NCBI GenBank assembly: GCA_030447725.1
Contig: JAUJOQ010000005.1
Span: 8,187 to 72,186 of the forward strand
Direction: 5' to 3'
From: Thermoleophilaceae bacterium
GTDB lineage: Bacteria; Actinomycetota; Thermoleophilia; Solirubrobacterales; Thermoleophilaceae
Length of the DNA stretch: 64,000 nucleotides
The notes beneath the pieces were generated by a model that ran no database searches, was not told where the DNA came from, and was given only the letters and a program-made list of their open reading frames with translations. Of this stretch, positions 14,715 to 22,680 are shown in pieces. Made by a program: the position numbers and the translations under genes. Position 1 is the first letter of the stretch; every line of letters begins with the position of its first letter.

Positions 14715-17264
14715 CTACTCGTAGGCCAGCGCGTCGAGCACGTCGAGCCGCGACGCGCGGCGCGCCGGGCCTATGGCCGCGATCACCCCGGCCACGATGG
14801 CGAGGATCAGCAGGAAGATCAGGGTGCCGACAGGTATCGAGAGGGCGAAGCCCTCGTCGGCCAGGGGGCGGGACATGATCAGGGCGAACAGCACACCGAG
14901 CACCGAGCCCAGAACGGCGCCGATCAACGCCGTGATCACCGCCTCGTAGCGGATGATCCGCCGCACCTGGCGGCGCGACATCCCCACCGCCCGGATCAGG
15001 CCGAGCTCTCGGGTGCGCTCGTGGATCGACAGCGCGAGGGTGTTCACGATCCCGAACAGCGAGACGATCACCGCCAGGGCCAGGAGGGCGTAGACCACCC
15101 CGAGCAGCTGGTTCACCTCCCCGGAGATGAAGTCCCCGAACTCCCCCTTGTCCTTGGGCTCCACCGTGGGGTAGCGGTCCGCGACGAGCGCATCGATGTC
15201 CTTGCGCACGGCCCCGGTGTCGGCTCCGTCCTCGAGTGAGAGGAGCACCTGCTGCAGGCTGTTGGGCTCACCGTAGGCGGCAGCGGTCACGTCGGAGGCC
15301 ACGTAGTCGCCGTTGAAGTCGGCGCGGTCCACGAAGGTTCCGCGCACCGTGTAGCTGAGGGTCTTCCCCGAGGAGGTCTCCGCCTTAAAGTCATCGCCTA
15401 CCGAGAGCCCCTTCTCGCGGCCCCACTTCTCGTCTATCACGGCATCCGTCTTGCCGAGCCCGGCGAGCACGGCGTCGTCGCCCTCCTCCCAGTCGAGGGT
15501 CATCACCGACCCCACCGTGTCCGTGTCCACCAGCGTCAGGTAGCCGCCCTCGTCGCCGGCGGTGTTGGCCTGGGCGAAGCGGGTGGGTGAGGCCACCTCC
15601 ACCCCGTCGACGTCGGCCACCGCACCCGTCACCCCGGCGGAGATGTCAGAGAAGCCGTCGGTGTTGGTGAGTATCAGGTCCGCCTTGACGGTCTTGTCGA
15701 AGGCGGCGGTGATACTGCTGCTGAGCCCAGAGGCGAAGATGGCGACGAAGGACACGAGCGCCAGGCCGATCATCAGCGCTGCCGCGGTGGACGCCGTGCG
15801 GCCCGGGTTGCGGACGGCGTTCTCGCGCGCCAGCCGGCCGGATACGCCACGGAAGCGCTCCAGCGGGCGTCCCACCAGAGCGGCCATCGGGCCCACCAGA
15901 CGGGGGCTGAGCAGCGCCACCCCGAAGAACACGGCCGCTGCGCCCACGCCGATCCACAGCTCTCCGGGGCTGAGCGCGCCGAACACGCCCAGCAGCATCG
16001 ACACCGCCCCGATCGCGGTCAGGCCGGTCGCCAGGGCGCTGCGCAGCCGGTGGCTCTTGGGTGTCTCCAGCACCGCGCCCTCGCGCAGGCCGGTGACGGG
16101 CGGCACGCGGGTGATGCGCAGCGCCGGGATCAGCGAGGCGAGCACGGTGAGGCCGATGCCGAGCGCGAAGGCCAGCACGATCGTGCGGGTGGCCACCACG
16201 CTGCCCTCGTTCGGCAGGTCGATCTCCAGCGCGTGGAAGAGCGCGTTGATGGCCGGCGCGAAGCCGATGCCGGCGAGCAGGCCCAGCACCGAGGCGAGCA
16301 GCCCGATCGCCGCGGCCTCGAACACCACGGTGCGCACGAGCTGGCGCCTGCTGGCCCCGATGGTGCGCAACATCGAGAACTCGCGGGTGCGCTGGGCGAC
16401 GGTGATCGAGAAGGTGTTGAAGATGAGGAAGGCGGCCACGAACAGCGAGACGCCCGAGAAGATCAGCATCGCGGTCTTGAGGATGGAGATGAACTCGCCC
16501 ACGTCGTCCTTCTGCGCCTGCGTGTCCTCCTGGCCGGTCTGGGCCTCGACGGAGGCGGGCAGGGCCTCGTCCAGGCGCCGGGTCAGCTCCTCGGGGGACA
16601 CACCGGGGGCGGCGGCCACGCTGATCTGGTCGAACTCGCCCTCCTTGCGGGTGACCCGCCGGATCTCGTCGAGCGTGAAGAGGGCGATGCTGGCGCCGCC
16701 GAAGGAGTCGACGTCACCAAGTGTGGCGACGCCCACCAGCTCGTACGCCGTCGCGTCCTCTTTTCCCGCCACCCTGACGCGATCGCCCACCTCGTAGCCG
16801 GCGCGGCCGGCCGTCTGCTTGTCGATTACCACCTCGTCGTCGGCGGCGGGCTTGCGGCCCTCGGGGTAGCTCAGGGCGTCGAAGCGGTCGGCCACCACCG
16901 AGGCCCCGAACGAGGGCGCTCCGTTGCCGCCGATCGGCTCGCCGTCCTTGTCGAGGATGGACACCTGCGTATCGAAGATGCCTCCGTCGGCAGCCTCCAC
17001 CCCCTCCACCCCCTGCACGCGGTCGAGGATGTCGGCAGAGAAGGGGGACTCCTGGTTGTCGTCGGTCTCGACCGTCTCCTTCGCGCTCACGACGGCGTCG
17101 ATCCCGGCGTTGCTCTGCTCGAAGATGTTGCCGAACGACTGGTCGATCGTGTCCGTGAGGATGTAGGTGCCGCTCACCATCATCACCCCCAGCACCACCG
17201 CAAGGGAGGTGAGCAGGGTGCGCGCCTTGCGCGCCAGCAGGTTTCGCAGCGCTACGGAGGTCAC
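14715..17264 (-). CDS. FtsX-like ABC transporter permease (MacB/LolCE superfamily)
   Basis: The 849-residue protein has the duplicated permease layout typical of actinobacteria: an N-terminal anchor (LLARKARTLLTSLAVVLGVMMVSGTYI), a periplasmic-type domain, an FtsX block near 270-400 (RTREFSMLRTIGASRRQL), a second extracytoplasmic domain, and a final FtsX block (ERTRELGLIRAVGMSRRQVRRIIRYEAV). The conserved ELGLIRAVGMS motif contacts the ATPase. Such pairs move lipids, peptides or lipoproteins, or transmit force to wall hydrolases. No substrate can be named. The start overlaps the stop of the ATPase gene by 4 bp, so the two form an operon with the ATPase first. Confidence 0.92.
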   Translation of the reverse strand: MTSVALRNLLARKARTLLTSLAVVLGVMMVSGTYILTDTIDQSFGNIFEQSNAGIDAVVSAKETVETDDNQESPFSADILDRVQGVEGVEAADGGIFDTQVSILDKDGEPIGGNGAPSFGASVVADRFDALSYPEGRKPAADDEVVIDKQTAGRAGYEVGDRVRVAGKEDATAYELVGVATLGDVDSFGGASIALFTLDEIRRVTRKEGEFDQISVAAAPGVSPEELTRRLDEALPASVEAQTGQEDTQAQKDDVGEFISILKTAMLIFSGVSLFVAAFLIFNTFSITVAQRTREFSMLRTIGASRRQLVRTVVFEAAAIGLLASVLGLLAGIGFAPAINALFHALEIDLPNEGSVVATRTIVLAFALGIGLTVLASLIPALRITRVPPVTGLREGAVLETPKSHRLRSALATGLTAIGAVSMLLGVFGALSPGELWIGVGAAAVFFGVALLSPRLVGPMAALVGRPLERFRGVSGRLARENAVRNPGRTASTAAALMIGLALVSFVAIFASGLSSSITAAFDKTVKADLILTNTDGFSDISAGVTGAVADVDGVEVASPTRFAQANTAGDEGGYLTLVDTDTVGSVMTLDWEEGDDAVLAGLGKTDAVIDEKWGREKGLSVGDDFKAETSSGKTLSYTVRGTFVDRADFNGDYVASDVTAAAYGEPNSLQQVLLSLEDGADTGAVRKDIDALVADRYPTVEPKDKGEFGDFISGEVNQLLGVVYALLALAVIVSLFGIVNTLALSIHERTRELGLIRAVGMSRRQVRRIIRYEAVITALIGAVLGSVLGVLFALIMSRPLADEGFALSIPVGTLIFLLILAIVAGVIAAIGPARRASRLDVLDALAYE

Positions 17265-18004
17265 GCCACGGTGTCCTGCTTGAGCAGGTCGTGCACGCGC
17301 TCCGCGCTGCCCGCTTCGGCATCGCGGACGATCCTGCCGTCTACCAGCACCAGCACCCGGTCGGCGATCGCCGCGGCGTTGGCGTCGTGGGTGACCATCA
17401 CCACCGTCTGGCCGAACTCGTCGACGGCCCGGCGCAGCAGCGCCAGCACCTCCTCGCTGGTGCCCGAGTCGAGGTTGCCGGTGGGCTCATCGGCGAACAC
17501 GACGGCCGGCTGGGAGATCAGCGCCCGCGCCACGGCCACCCGCTGCTGCTGCCCGCCTGAGAGCTCAGCCGGGCGGTGCGAGAGGCGGTCGCCCAGATCC
17601 ACGGCGTCGACCAGCTTGGCCATCAGCTCGGGATCGGCCTTGCGCCCCGCGATCGACAGCGGCAGGCGGATGTTCTCCTCTGCGGTGAGAACCGGCAGCA
17701 GGTTGAAGAACTGAAACACGAACCCGACTTTGTCGCGGCGCAGCTCGGTGAGCTGCTTGTCATCGAGGTCGGAGATCTCGACGCCGTCGACGACCACAGA
17801 GCCGGACGTAGGCCGGTCGAGCCCGGCCAGCACGTGCATCAGGGTCGACTTGCCCGATCCCGACGGGCCCATGATCGCTGTGAAACAGCCCCGCGGGAAG
17901 TCGACCGAGATGCCGTCGAGGGCATGCACGGCGGCGTCGCCCTCGCCGAAATGGCGGTGGACGTCCGTGGCGGTGACGATGTGCTCAGGCAGGTGCGAGT
18001 CCAT
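17261..18004 (-). CDS. ABC transporter ATP-binding protein (MacB/LolD type)
   Basis: This 247-residue ATPase has Walker A MGPSGSGKST, the Q-loop FVFQFFNLLP (typical of MacB/LolD), signature LSGGQQQR, Walker B VVFADEPTGNLD and the VTHD switch His. The DEPTGNLD motif marks the FtsX-partner class rather than importers. It is the first gene of a two-gene operon with the large permease and provides the cytoplasmic ATP-driven mechanical input. Confidence 0.94.
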   Translation of the reverse strand: MDSHLPEHIVTATDVHRHFGEGDAAVHALDGISVDFPRGCFTAIMGPSGSGKSTLMHVLAGLDRPTSGSVVVDGVEISDLDDKQLTELRRDKVGFVFQFFNLLPVLTAEENIRLPLSIAGRKADPELMAKLVDAVDLGDRLSHRPAELSGGQQQRVAVARALISQPAVVFADEPTGNLDSGTSEEVLALLRRAVDEFGQTVVMVTHDANAAAIADRVLVLVDGRIVRDAEAGSAERVHDLLKQDTVA

Positions 18005-18084
18005 GGCGCCTACTCTCCCACGCCGCGCCGGCCGCGATGGTGCGGATAACCGAACTTTCTCAGGTCGGCAGTCGAGTGCGGGGT

Positions 18085-18090
18085 TAGGAT
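18085..18090 (+). promoter_or_regulatory. -10 box of the VOC-family gene
   Basis: TAGGAT ends 6 nt before the ATG at 18097. No Shine-Dalgarno sequence is present, so the transcript is likely leaderless. Confidence 0.5.
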
Positions 18091-18096
18091 TTCCCC

Positions 18097-18456
18097 ATGA
18101 TCAACAAGGTCGACTTCATAGGCATCCCGTCGCAGGATGCTGAACGCTCGCGCACCTTCTACGGCGAGACGCTCGGGCTGCGGCCCGACGAGCGCTCGCG
18201 CTTCGAGTTCTGGGTCGGGGAGACGTGCTTCGGGATCTGGGAGCCGGAGCGGTTCGGCATGCAGTTCGCGCCCCAGAAGAACGCCCACCCCGCTCTGCAC
18301 GCCGAGGATGTCGCGGCAGCCCGCGCGGAGCTCGAGGCCAAGGGCGTGGTGTTCGCCGGGGAGACGATCGACACCGGCGTCTGTCACATGGCGTTGTTCA
18401 CCGACCCCGACGGCAACGACCTGATGCTTCACCACCGCTACGCCCCCAACGACTGA
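18097..18456 (+). CDS. VOC (glyoxalase/bleomycin resistance/dioxygenase) superfamily protein
   Basis: The 119-residue single-domain protein has the paired beta-alpha-beta-beta-beta modules of the vicinal oxygen chelate fold. The start VDFIGIPSQDAERSRTFYGETLGL is typical, as is the end, with FTDPDGNDLMLHHRY. Candidate metal ligands are H299-equivalent residues in NAHPALHAEDV and the E/D-rich C-terminal strand, but the substrate cannot be inferred. VOC proteins include isomerases, dioxygenases and antibiotic-binding proteins. It stands alone, divergent from the ABC operon. Confidence 0.85.
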   Translation: MINKVDFIGIPSQDAERSRTFYGETLGLRPDERSRFEFWVGETCFGIWEPERFGMQFAPQKNAHPALHAEDVAAARAELEAKGVVFAGETIDTGVCHMALFTDPDGNDLMLHHRYAPND

Positions 18457-18594
18457 CCGGCGTCGTCTCACCGGCGCCTTATTCGTCCAGCGCGCCTGAA
18501 AAGCACCGGCGCCCTTCCCAGCTTCGTCCGAGTCGTCCGCAACCGAGCCGAGCGACGATGCGTAGCGGAATTACCCGGCGCGGAGGCGCTAAAC

Positions 18595-19104
18595 GTGTCC
18601 CTGTTTTCTCGATATGGTCAACCCGTGACCGACCAAGCACCCAGCGCATCCGACACCGAGCGCGGGGGAGAGCTTCTGGCTCGCATCTCCAACGAGATGG
18701 TGAAGGCCCAGAAGGAGTTCTTCGGCAAGGGGCCGACGAGGGCGAAGTCCTACATGCTCGACGACTTGCTCATCATCGTCATGCGCGGTGGCATGACGAC
18801 GGCCGAGGAGACGATGCTCGAGTTCGGCCACCAGGACCAGGTGCGCAACTTCCGCCAGCTGTTCGAGAACGCGATGACGGAGCGTCTCACCGACAAGATG
18901 GAGGAGCTGACCGGGCGCAAGATCCTCACCTACCAGTCGCAGATCCTGTTCGATCCCCATGTCGTCATCGAGATGTTCGTGTTCGACTCGCAAGGAAGCA
19001 GCGACGCGATAGGAGCCACGGCCGAAGGTCAGCTCGGAGAGCCCGAGCGCGGTGCCGCGACGGACGAGCGGGCGCTGGACCCGCCCTCCTCAAGCGGCCA
19101 GTAG
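18595..19104 (+). CDS. MpsC (DUF2294) family protein
   Basis: The 169-residue protein matches the DUF2294 family, now labelled MpsC, after a staphylococcal membrane-potential system. Recognisable features are ISNEMVKAQKEFFGKGPTRAKSYMLDDLLIIVMRGGMT near residues 29-66 and LTGRKILTYQSQILFDPHVVIEMFVF near 107-132. No membrane segment is present, so it is probably a cytosolic or peripheral protein. The function in actinobacteria is unknown to me. The GTG at 18595 is preferred because GGAG lies 9 nt upstream. A second GTG at 18625 has none. Confidence 0.82.
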   Translation: MSLFSRYGQPVTDQAPSASDTERGGELLARISNEMVKAQKEFFGKGPTRAKSYMLDDLLIIVMRGGMTTAEETMLEFGHQDQVRNFRQLFENAMTERLTDKMEELTGRKILTYQSQILFDPHVVIEMFVFDSQGSSDAIGATAEGQLGEPERGAATDERALDPPSSSGQ

Positions 19105-19121
19105 AGGCACCCGAACGACGA

Positions 19122-19146
19122 GAGCCCCGCCCGAAGGGCGGGGCTC
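19122..19146. terminator. Strong hairpin between convergent genes
   Basis: GAGCCCCGCCC, loop GAA, GGGCGGGGCTC forms a perfect 11-bp GC-rich stem, 17 nt after the MpsC-family stop and 30 nt from the stop of the convergent lipoprotein gene. It can serve both strands. No T-tract follows on either side. Confidence 0.75.
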
Positions 19147-19176
19147 GAGGGGATCTGAGCGGCGCTCAGCGCGCCT

Positions 19177-19686
19177 TTACTCGGACGTCGAAATCTCGCC
19201 GCACGCCACAGGCGTATTCCGCCTCCCGCCGCCATTCTCCTGGGCCGCCTCCCCTGTAATCAGAAGCACGCGGCGCTCCAGCGGCTCGATCCTGCGGCGC
19301 TCGGCCTCGGACAGGGGCAGCCTCCCGTCATAGCGAGACACATCCCGTCCTGGCTGGACGGTGGGAAAGGGCTCCAGGGCGAGCACCGTCTTACCGTATG
19401 CGACCTGCCCGCCGCCGGCGAACTGCACGCTCTCGGGACAGCGTGCTTGCTCGGTCCCCGCGAGGCCCTTGACGAACTGAGAGACGATCTGCCTCTCCTC
19501 GAGCCCTTTCGCGGTGATCGTCGCGTCAATCGCGTCGTCCTCCAGCCTGAACACCGCCCTGCCTGTGACCCCGGAGCCGCCTATCGCACGCAGCTCCGCG
19601 GAGTACTGCTCGGTCTCGATGTCATCACCCCCACACCCGGCGAAGAGGACGAGAGCAAGGGCGAGCAGTGGCAGGAGAAGTTTCAT
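19177..19686 (-). CDS. Putative lipoprotein with a CHRD/SOD-like beta domain
   Basis: The 169-residue product starts MKLLLPLLALALVLFAG-Cys, a good lipobox with Cys18 as the lipid anchor. The following ~60 residues (AELRAIGGSGVTGRAVFRLEDDAIDATITAKGLEE) resemble the alternating strand pattern of CHRD or Cu/Zn-SOD-like domains, without the copper/zinc His set. That match is weak and is inference. The C-terminal half carries a RYDGRLPLSEAERRRIEPLERRVLLITG segment and two Cys. It would sit on the outer face of the membrane. No functional partner is evident next door. Confidence 0.68.
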   Translation of the reverse strand: MKLLLPLLALALVLFAGCGGDDIETEQYSAELRAIGGSGVTGRAVFRLEDDAIDATITAKGLEERQIVSQFVKGLAGTEQARCPESVQFAGGGQVAYGKTVLALEPFPTVQPGRDVSRYDGRLPLSEAERRRIEPLERRVLLITGEAAQENGGGRRNTPVACGEISTSE

Positions 19687-19741
19687 GGCCAGTCATTATT
19701 TCATCTGGAGCAGCCAGATGATCCGCCGTCTGTCGCCACCA

Positions 19742-20083
19742 CTACAGGAGATCCACTTGAAGCACCGTGGTCACGCCCAGGTAGAAGCGCAGCGAATCCG
19801 CTTCGTCCTCCGGTGTGGCAACCACGCAGGCGCGGCGCAACATCCGACTCTCCAGTACGAAGCTCGAGGCGGCTTCGCCTGCGAGGCGGAAGACGAACGC
19901 CTCGTCGTGAGGTCGCCCAGCAGGGCGGGCGAGCTCATTCCCTGTGGCCAGCTGCCCCTCGAAGCTCGCGAGCAGCCCCCGGGGTTCCTCCGAGTAGATC
20001 GAGATCTTCACCCGGCTCCCGATCAGACTCAGCAGCCTGCCCAGCGCCTTCTCGAGAGTCAAAGGTGAGAGTTTGCTCGTCAC
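19742..20083 (-). CDS. Hypothetical protein, 113 residues
   Basis: No family is recognised. The protein is compact, with no signal peptide or membrane segment. A central segment, SRVKISIYSEEPRGLLASFEGQL, could form a small beta-barrel, followed by FVFRLAGEAASSFVLES and a hydrophobic LRFYLGVTTVLQVDL end. This pattern is plausible for a real cytosolic protein. Codon third positions are GC-rich in this frame, but a frame on the opposite strand is also open here, so coding status is not certain. The start is GTG with no clear ribosome-binding site. Confidence 0.5.
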   Translation of the reverse strand: MTSKLSPLTLEKALGRLLSLIGSRVKISIYSEEPRGLLASFEGQLATGNELARPAGRPHDEAFVFRLAGEAASSFVLESRMLRRACVVATPEDEADSLRFYLGVTTVLQVDLL

Positions 20084-20276
20084 AACGTTTCAGGGCGCGA
20101 AGGCCGTGCGGGTCGATGGTGCGCTGTCGGGCGGCGGCTCGTTCTGACCGATGGTCGAGCCCCGGCTTGGAGTCTTGTACACCGAGACGTCATGTTTGCA
20201 TGCTGACGTAGCGAGCATGGGATGATCGTCCGGCTGGATAGCCGGCCCCTCGAGGCGACGTGGATACGGAGCGAGC

Positions 20277-20600
20277 ATGAGATATCTAGTGGTCGGGGTG
20301 CTGACGATGGCCGGCATCGTCCTCGGAATCATCGCCGCCCTGTACTGGGCGCTACACGGGGCCATCGCTCTCGCCTGGACCGCCTTCTCCTTCGGGGCCC
20401 TTGGAATTCTTGTTCTCATCGCTTGCCTGTGGCTCTACGCTCGCACGGGCACACGTGATGCTCGCCAAGAGCATGCCTGGCCCCCAGAATATGCCGGGCC
20501 TGATTTCGGTCCCGCGGGCAGGCCTCGCGACAGGGCACAAGAGCGTGCTTGGATGAGGGATCCGTCCACGGTCGCCGTCCCTCAGGCCCGCCGCAGGTAG
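20277..20600 (+). CDS. Small two-TM membrane protein
   Basis: The 107-residue protein has two hydrophobic segments (about residues 3-26 and 30-53) separated by a very short turn, followed by a 50-residue hydrophilic tail rich in Arg, Pro and charged residues. I recognise no domain. GGAG lies about 6 nt before the ATG. The 3' end overlaps the relic of a response-regulator gene on the other strand by about 19 bp. It could be a small inner-membrane protein of unknown role. Confidence 0.55.
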   Translation: MRYLVVGVLTMAGIVLGIIAALYWALHGAIALAWTAFSFGALGILVLIACLWLYARTGTRDARQEHAWPPEYAGPDFGPAGRPRDRAQERAWMRDPSTVAVPQARRR

Positions 20601-20735
20601 GCGAGCACCGCGAGCACACGCCGGTGGTCGTTGGGCGCGCGGGCCAATCCCAGCCGGCCCGGCGCACCGAATCTATGAACCTCTCGACATTGGCCACGCG
20701 GTCCTTCAGCAGGTAGCCGACGCCCCTTATCAGGG
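20582..20735 (-). pseudogene. Relic of a LuxR-type response regulator
   Basis: Read on the minus strand, one frame encodes GVGYLLKDRVANVERFIDSVRRAG, the end of a receiver domain and start of the linker in NarL/LuxR regulators. A shifted frame then encodes LGLARAPNDHRRVLAVLAYLRRA and a stop, the usual last residues of that family. The HTH and most of the linker that normally lie between (about 75-90 residues) are missing, and the receiver start is absent too. It is an internally deleted, frameshifted gene remnant. Confidence 0.7.
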
Positions 20736-20752
20736 GGCGGCGCCGGTCGTTC

Positions 20753-20758
20753 TAGGAT
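20753..20758 (+). promoter_or_regulatory. -10 box of the acyltransferase gene
   Basis: TAGGAT ends 8 nt before the TTG at 20767. It supports that unusual start codon, with a leaderless mRNA. Confidence 0.4.
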
Positions 20759-20766
20759 CCGCGCCC

Positions 20767-21456
20767 TTGGAACATGCGGCTCATCAGGTTGATCCCGCGG
20801 CCTCACCCGATGTCGATGTGCGCCGGGCGCCGGCGCCCCTGCGCGGGGGGCTGCTCGCGCTCATCCGCTTCATGCGCCGCCACCGGATGCTCACGCCGCG
20901 GTACGCGCTGCTGCTGGCCAACCTCGTCCGCCACCGCTTCCTCAGCCCCCACGGGCGGCGGCTGCATGCCGATGGGCTTGCGTTCATCGGCCCCAAGGTC
21001 GTGATCGAGATCGGCCGCCAGGGGCGGGTCGAGCTGGGACGGTGGTCGTGGCTGGGCCACGGCGCCAAGATCCGGGCGCACGAGGGCACGGTGTCGATCG
21101 GGGCCAAGACGGTGCTGGGCCAGGAGTGCACCATCTCCGCCTTCCGGCATGTATCGATCGGCCGGGAGTGCGTGATCGCCGATCGGGTGATGCTGATCGA
21201 CTTCGACCACGGGTCCTCGGAGGTGGAACGCCCCGTACGGCTGCAGGGCATCTACAAGCGCGACGTGCGGGTGGGCAACAACGTGTGGATCGGCTACGGG
21301 GCGTGCATCCTGCGCGGGGTGACGGTGGGCGACAACGCCATCGTCGGGACCAATGCGGTGGTCACTCGCGATGTGCCGGCGAACGCCGTCGTGGCCGGCG
21401 TCCCCGCCCGCGTGGTGCGGATGCGCGACGCGCCCCGATCCATGCGATGGGAGTAG
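20767..21456 (+). CDS. Hexapeptide-repeat (LbetaH) acyltransferase
   Basis: The 229-residue protein has the left-handed beta-helix of WbbJ/NodL-type O-acetyltransferases. About residues 75-215 form [LIV]-G-x4 turns such as VSIGAKTVLG, VSIGRECVIADRVMLIDFDH, VRVGNNVWIGYGACILRGVTVGDNAIVGTNAVVTRDVPANAVVAGVPARVVR. The DFDH His is a good candidate catalytic residue. The acceptor is unknown; sugars of surface polysaccharides are typical. The N-terminal ~60 residues are a helical basic extension. The start is uncertain: TTG 20767 has a -10 box, and a GTG at 20818 is an option. The 3' end overlaps the Nudix gene by 10 bp. Confidence 0.86.
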   Translation: MEHAAHQVDPAASPDVDVRRAPAPLRGGLLALIRFMRRHRMLTPRYALLLANLVRHRFLSPHGRRLHADGLAFIGPKVVIEIGRQGRVELGRWSWLGHGAKIRAHEGTVSIGAKTVLGQECTISAFRHVSIGRECVIADRVMLIDFDHGSSEVERPVRLQGIYKRDVRVGNNVWIGYGACILRGVTVGDNAIVGTNAVVTRDVPANAVVAGVPARVVRMRDAPRSMRWE

Positions 21457-22100
21457 GCGCCACACCCGGACCGCTGGCCCGTGGTCCGTGGACCGCAGAC
21501 CAAGTGCGGGTGCGGTGGCGAGAGACGCAGTTCACGCCCCCTGCCGCCGCCACCGCCGTGGCCGACGCCGCATTGGACGCCCTGCGTGACCGCGGCTCGC
21601 CCACGGATGACGGGCTGAGCGCTCGGATGGCGTCCTTCGAGGCCGCCCCGGACCGGCTGGAGCTCGAGCTCGAGCCCGTGCGCTGGTCCCTGCGCCTGGC
21701 GATCGAAGGCGCCGAGGGGATCTCCGCGCTGTGTGTTGTCCGTGACGCTGACGGGCGTTGGCTGGCGGGGCGGCGTGCGGCGTGGGTAGCCAGCTGGCCC
21801 GGTCGCTGGGCTCTTGGAGCCGGCGGAGCCGTCGACCTGGGCGAGAGCCCGGTGCAGACCCTGGCCCGAGAGCTCCACGAGGAGTGGTCGGTGGCTGCGC
21901 AGCGGCTGACTGCGGAGGCCCTCGTGCGTCTGCCCTCGGGGCTCGTGCTGCTGGTGGGGATGGCCCGGCTGGACGCCGGAGCCCAGGTGACCATGGACGC
22001 CGAGCACGAGACCTACGCGTGGTGGCCCCCGGACATCGGCGAATGGCCCGCCGAGGCAGACGAGCCCCTCCGGCGCATGGCGGGGCTGCTCCTTTCCTGA
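21447..22100 (+). CDS. Nudix hydrolase-domain protein
   Basis: The 217-residue protein carries a C-terminal Nudix domain. The box reads GAVDLGESPVQTLARELHEEWSV and fits GX5EX7REUXEEXGU except that Ser replaces the last Gly. The N-terminal ~90 residues are a separate helical/beta region with RWRETQFTPP. Nudix proteins cleave nucleoside-diphosphate-linked compounds with Mg2+. The substrate is not predictable. The ATG overlaps the acyltransferase stop region by 10 bp in another frame, which suggests coupled translation. Confidence 0.85.
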   Translation: MGVGATPGPLARGPWTADQVRVRWRETQFTPPAAATAVADAALDALRDRGSPTDDGLSARMASFEAAPDRLELELEPVRWSLRLAIEGAEGISALCVVRDADGRWLAGRRAAWVASWPGRWALGAGGAVDLGESPVQTLARELHEEWSVAAQRLTAEALVRLPSGLVLLVGMARLDAGAQVTMDAEHETYAWWPPDIGEWPAEADEPLRRMAGLLLS

Positions 22101-22206
22101 CAAGGCTGTGAAGCTTGGAGGTTCACGACGCTGCGTGTGAGATGGTGGGCGTGCCATGCGGCTGCCACCGCCGCCGCCCCTGCCGCCTTCGAAAAGGAGA
22201 CTCTTC

Positions 22207-22674
22207 GTGACCCAGCCGCTGCGCACCAAGCCCCCGCTCGCCTCCAGCTTGGGCCGGGGGACGCTGTCCGGGCTGGTCGGGACCGCCGCCATGACCGCCT
22301 TCCAGAAGCTGGTCGAGATGCCGATCACCGGGCGCGACGACAGCTACGCGCCGGCCGACTTCGCGCAGAAGGTATTCCCCGTGAACCCCAAGAACCGGCG
22401 CGAGCGGGACCGTCTGAACAACCTGGCGCACTTCGGGATCGGGACGGGGTGGGGTGTGGGCTACGCGCTCGCATCCCGCTCGGGCCTCAGCGGGCAGCGT
22501 GCCGTGGCGGCGGTCTTCGCCGCGGTCTATTCGGGGGATGTCCTGCTCAACACCGCGCTCGGCCTCTACAAGCCCTGGGAGTGGTCGTTCGAGGACACCG
22601 CGATCGACGTGATCAACAAGCTCGTCCAGGCTGAAGCCACCGGCGCCGCGTTCGAGGCCCTGAGCCCGAACTGA
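22207..22674 (+). CDS. Conserved hypothetical protein with hydrophobic segments
   Basis: The product is 155 residues from a GTG preceded by AAGGAG (22192-22197), a good ribosome-binding site. Upstream in-frame sequence is only a Pro run. The protein has GRGTLSGLVGTAAMTAFQKL near the N-terminus, a hydrophilic middle (NPKNRRERDRLNN), then HFGIGTGWGVGYALA and AVAAVFAAVYSGDVLLNTALGLY, which could be two or three membrane or membrane-associated helices. I recall similar small proteins in actinobacteria without an assigned function. It is convergent with the MMPL gene, 6 bp away. Confidence 0.68.
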   Translation: MTQPLRTKPPLASSLGRGTLSGLVGTAAMTAFQKLVEMPITGRDDSYAPADFAQKVFPVNPKNRRERDRLNNLAHFGIGTGWGVGYALASRSGLSGQRAVAAVFAAVYSGDVLLNTALGLYKPWEWSFEDTAIDVINKLVQAEATGAAFEALSPN

Positions 22675-22680
22675 CCCGGG

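Noticed and set aside
15562..17714. Open frames on the plus strand opposite the FtsX permease and its ATPase
   Set aside because: Their products are Ser/Arg/Gly/His low-complexity sequences. The minus strand has complete ABC transporter motifs.
19702..19720. CATCTGG/CCAGATG hairpin near the 19.7-kb lipoprotein
   Set aside because: The stem is only 7 bp without a T-tract and could be chance.
20084..20276. Possible gene or RNA in the 193-bp gap
   Set aside because: Only short repetitive and AT-mixed stretches are seen. No convincing start-frame or RNA fold was found.
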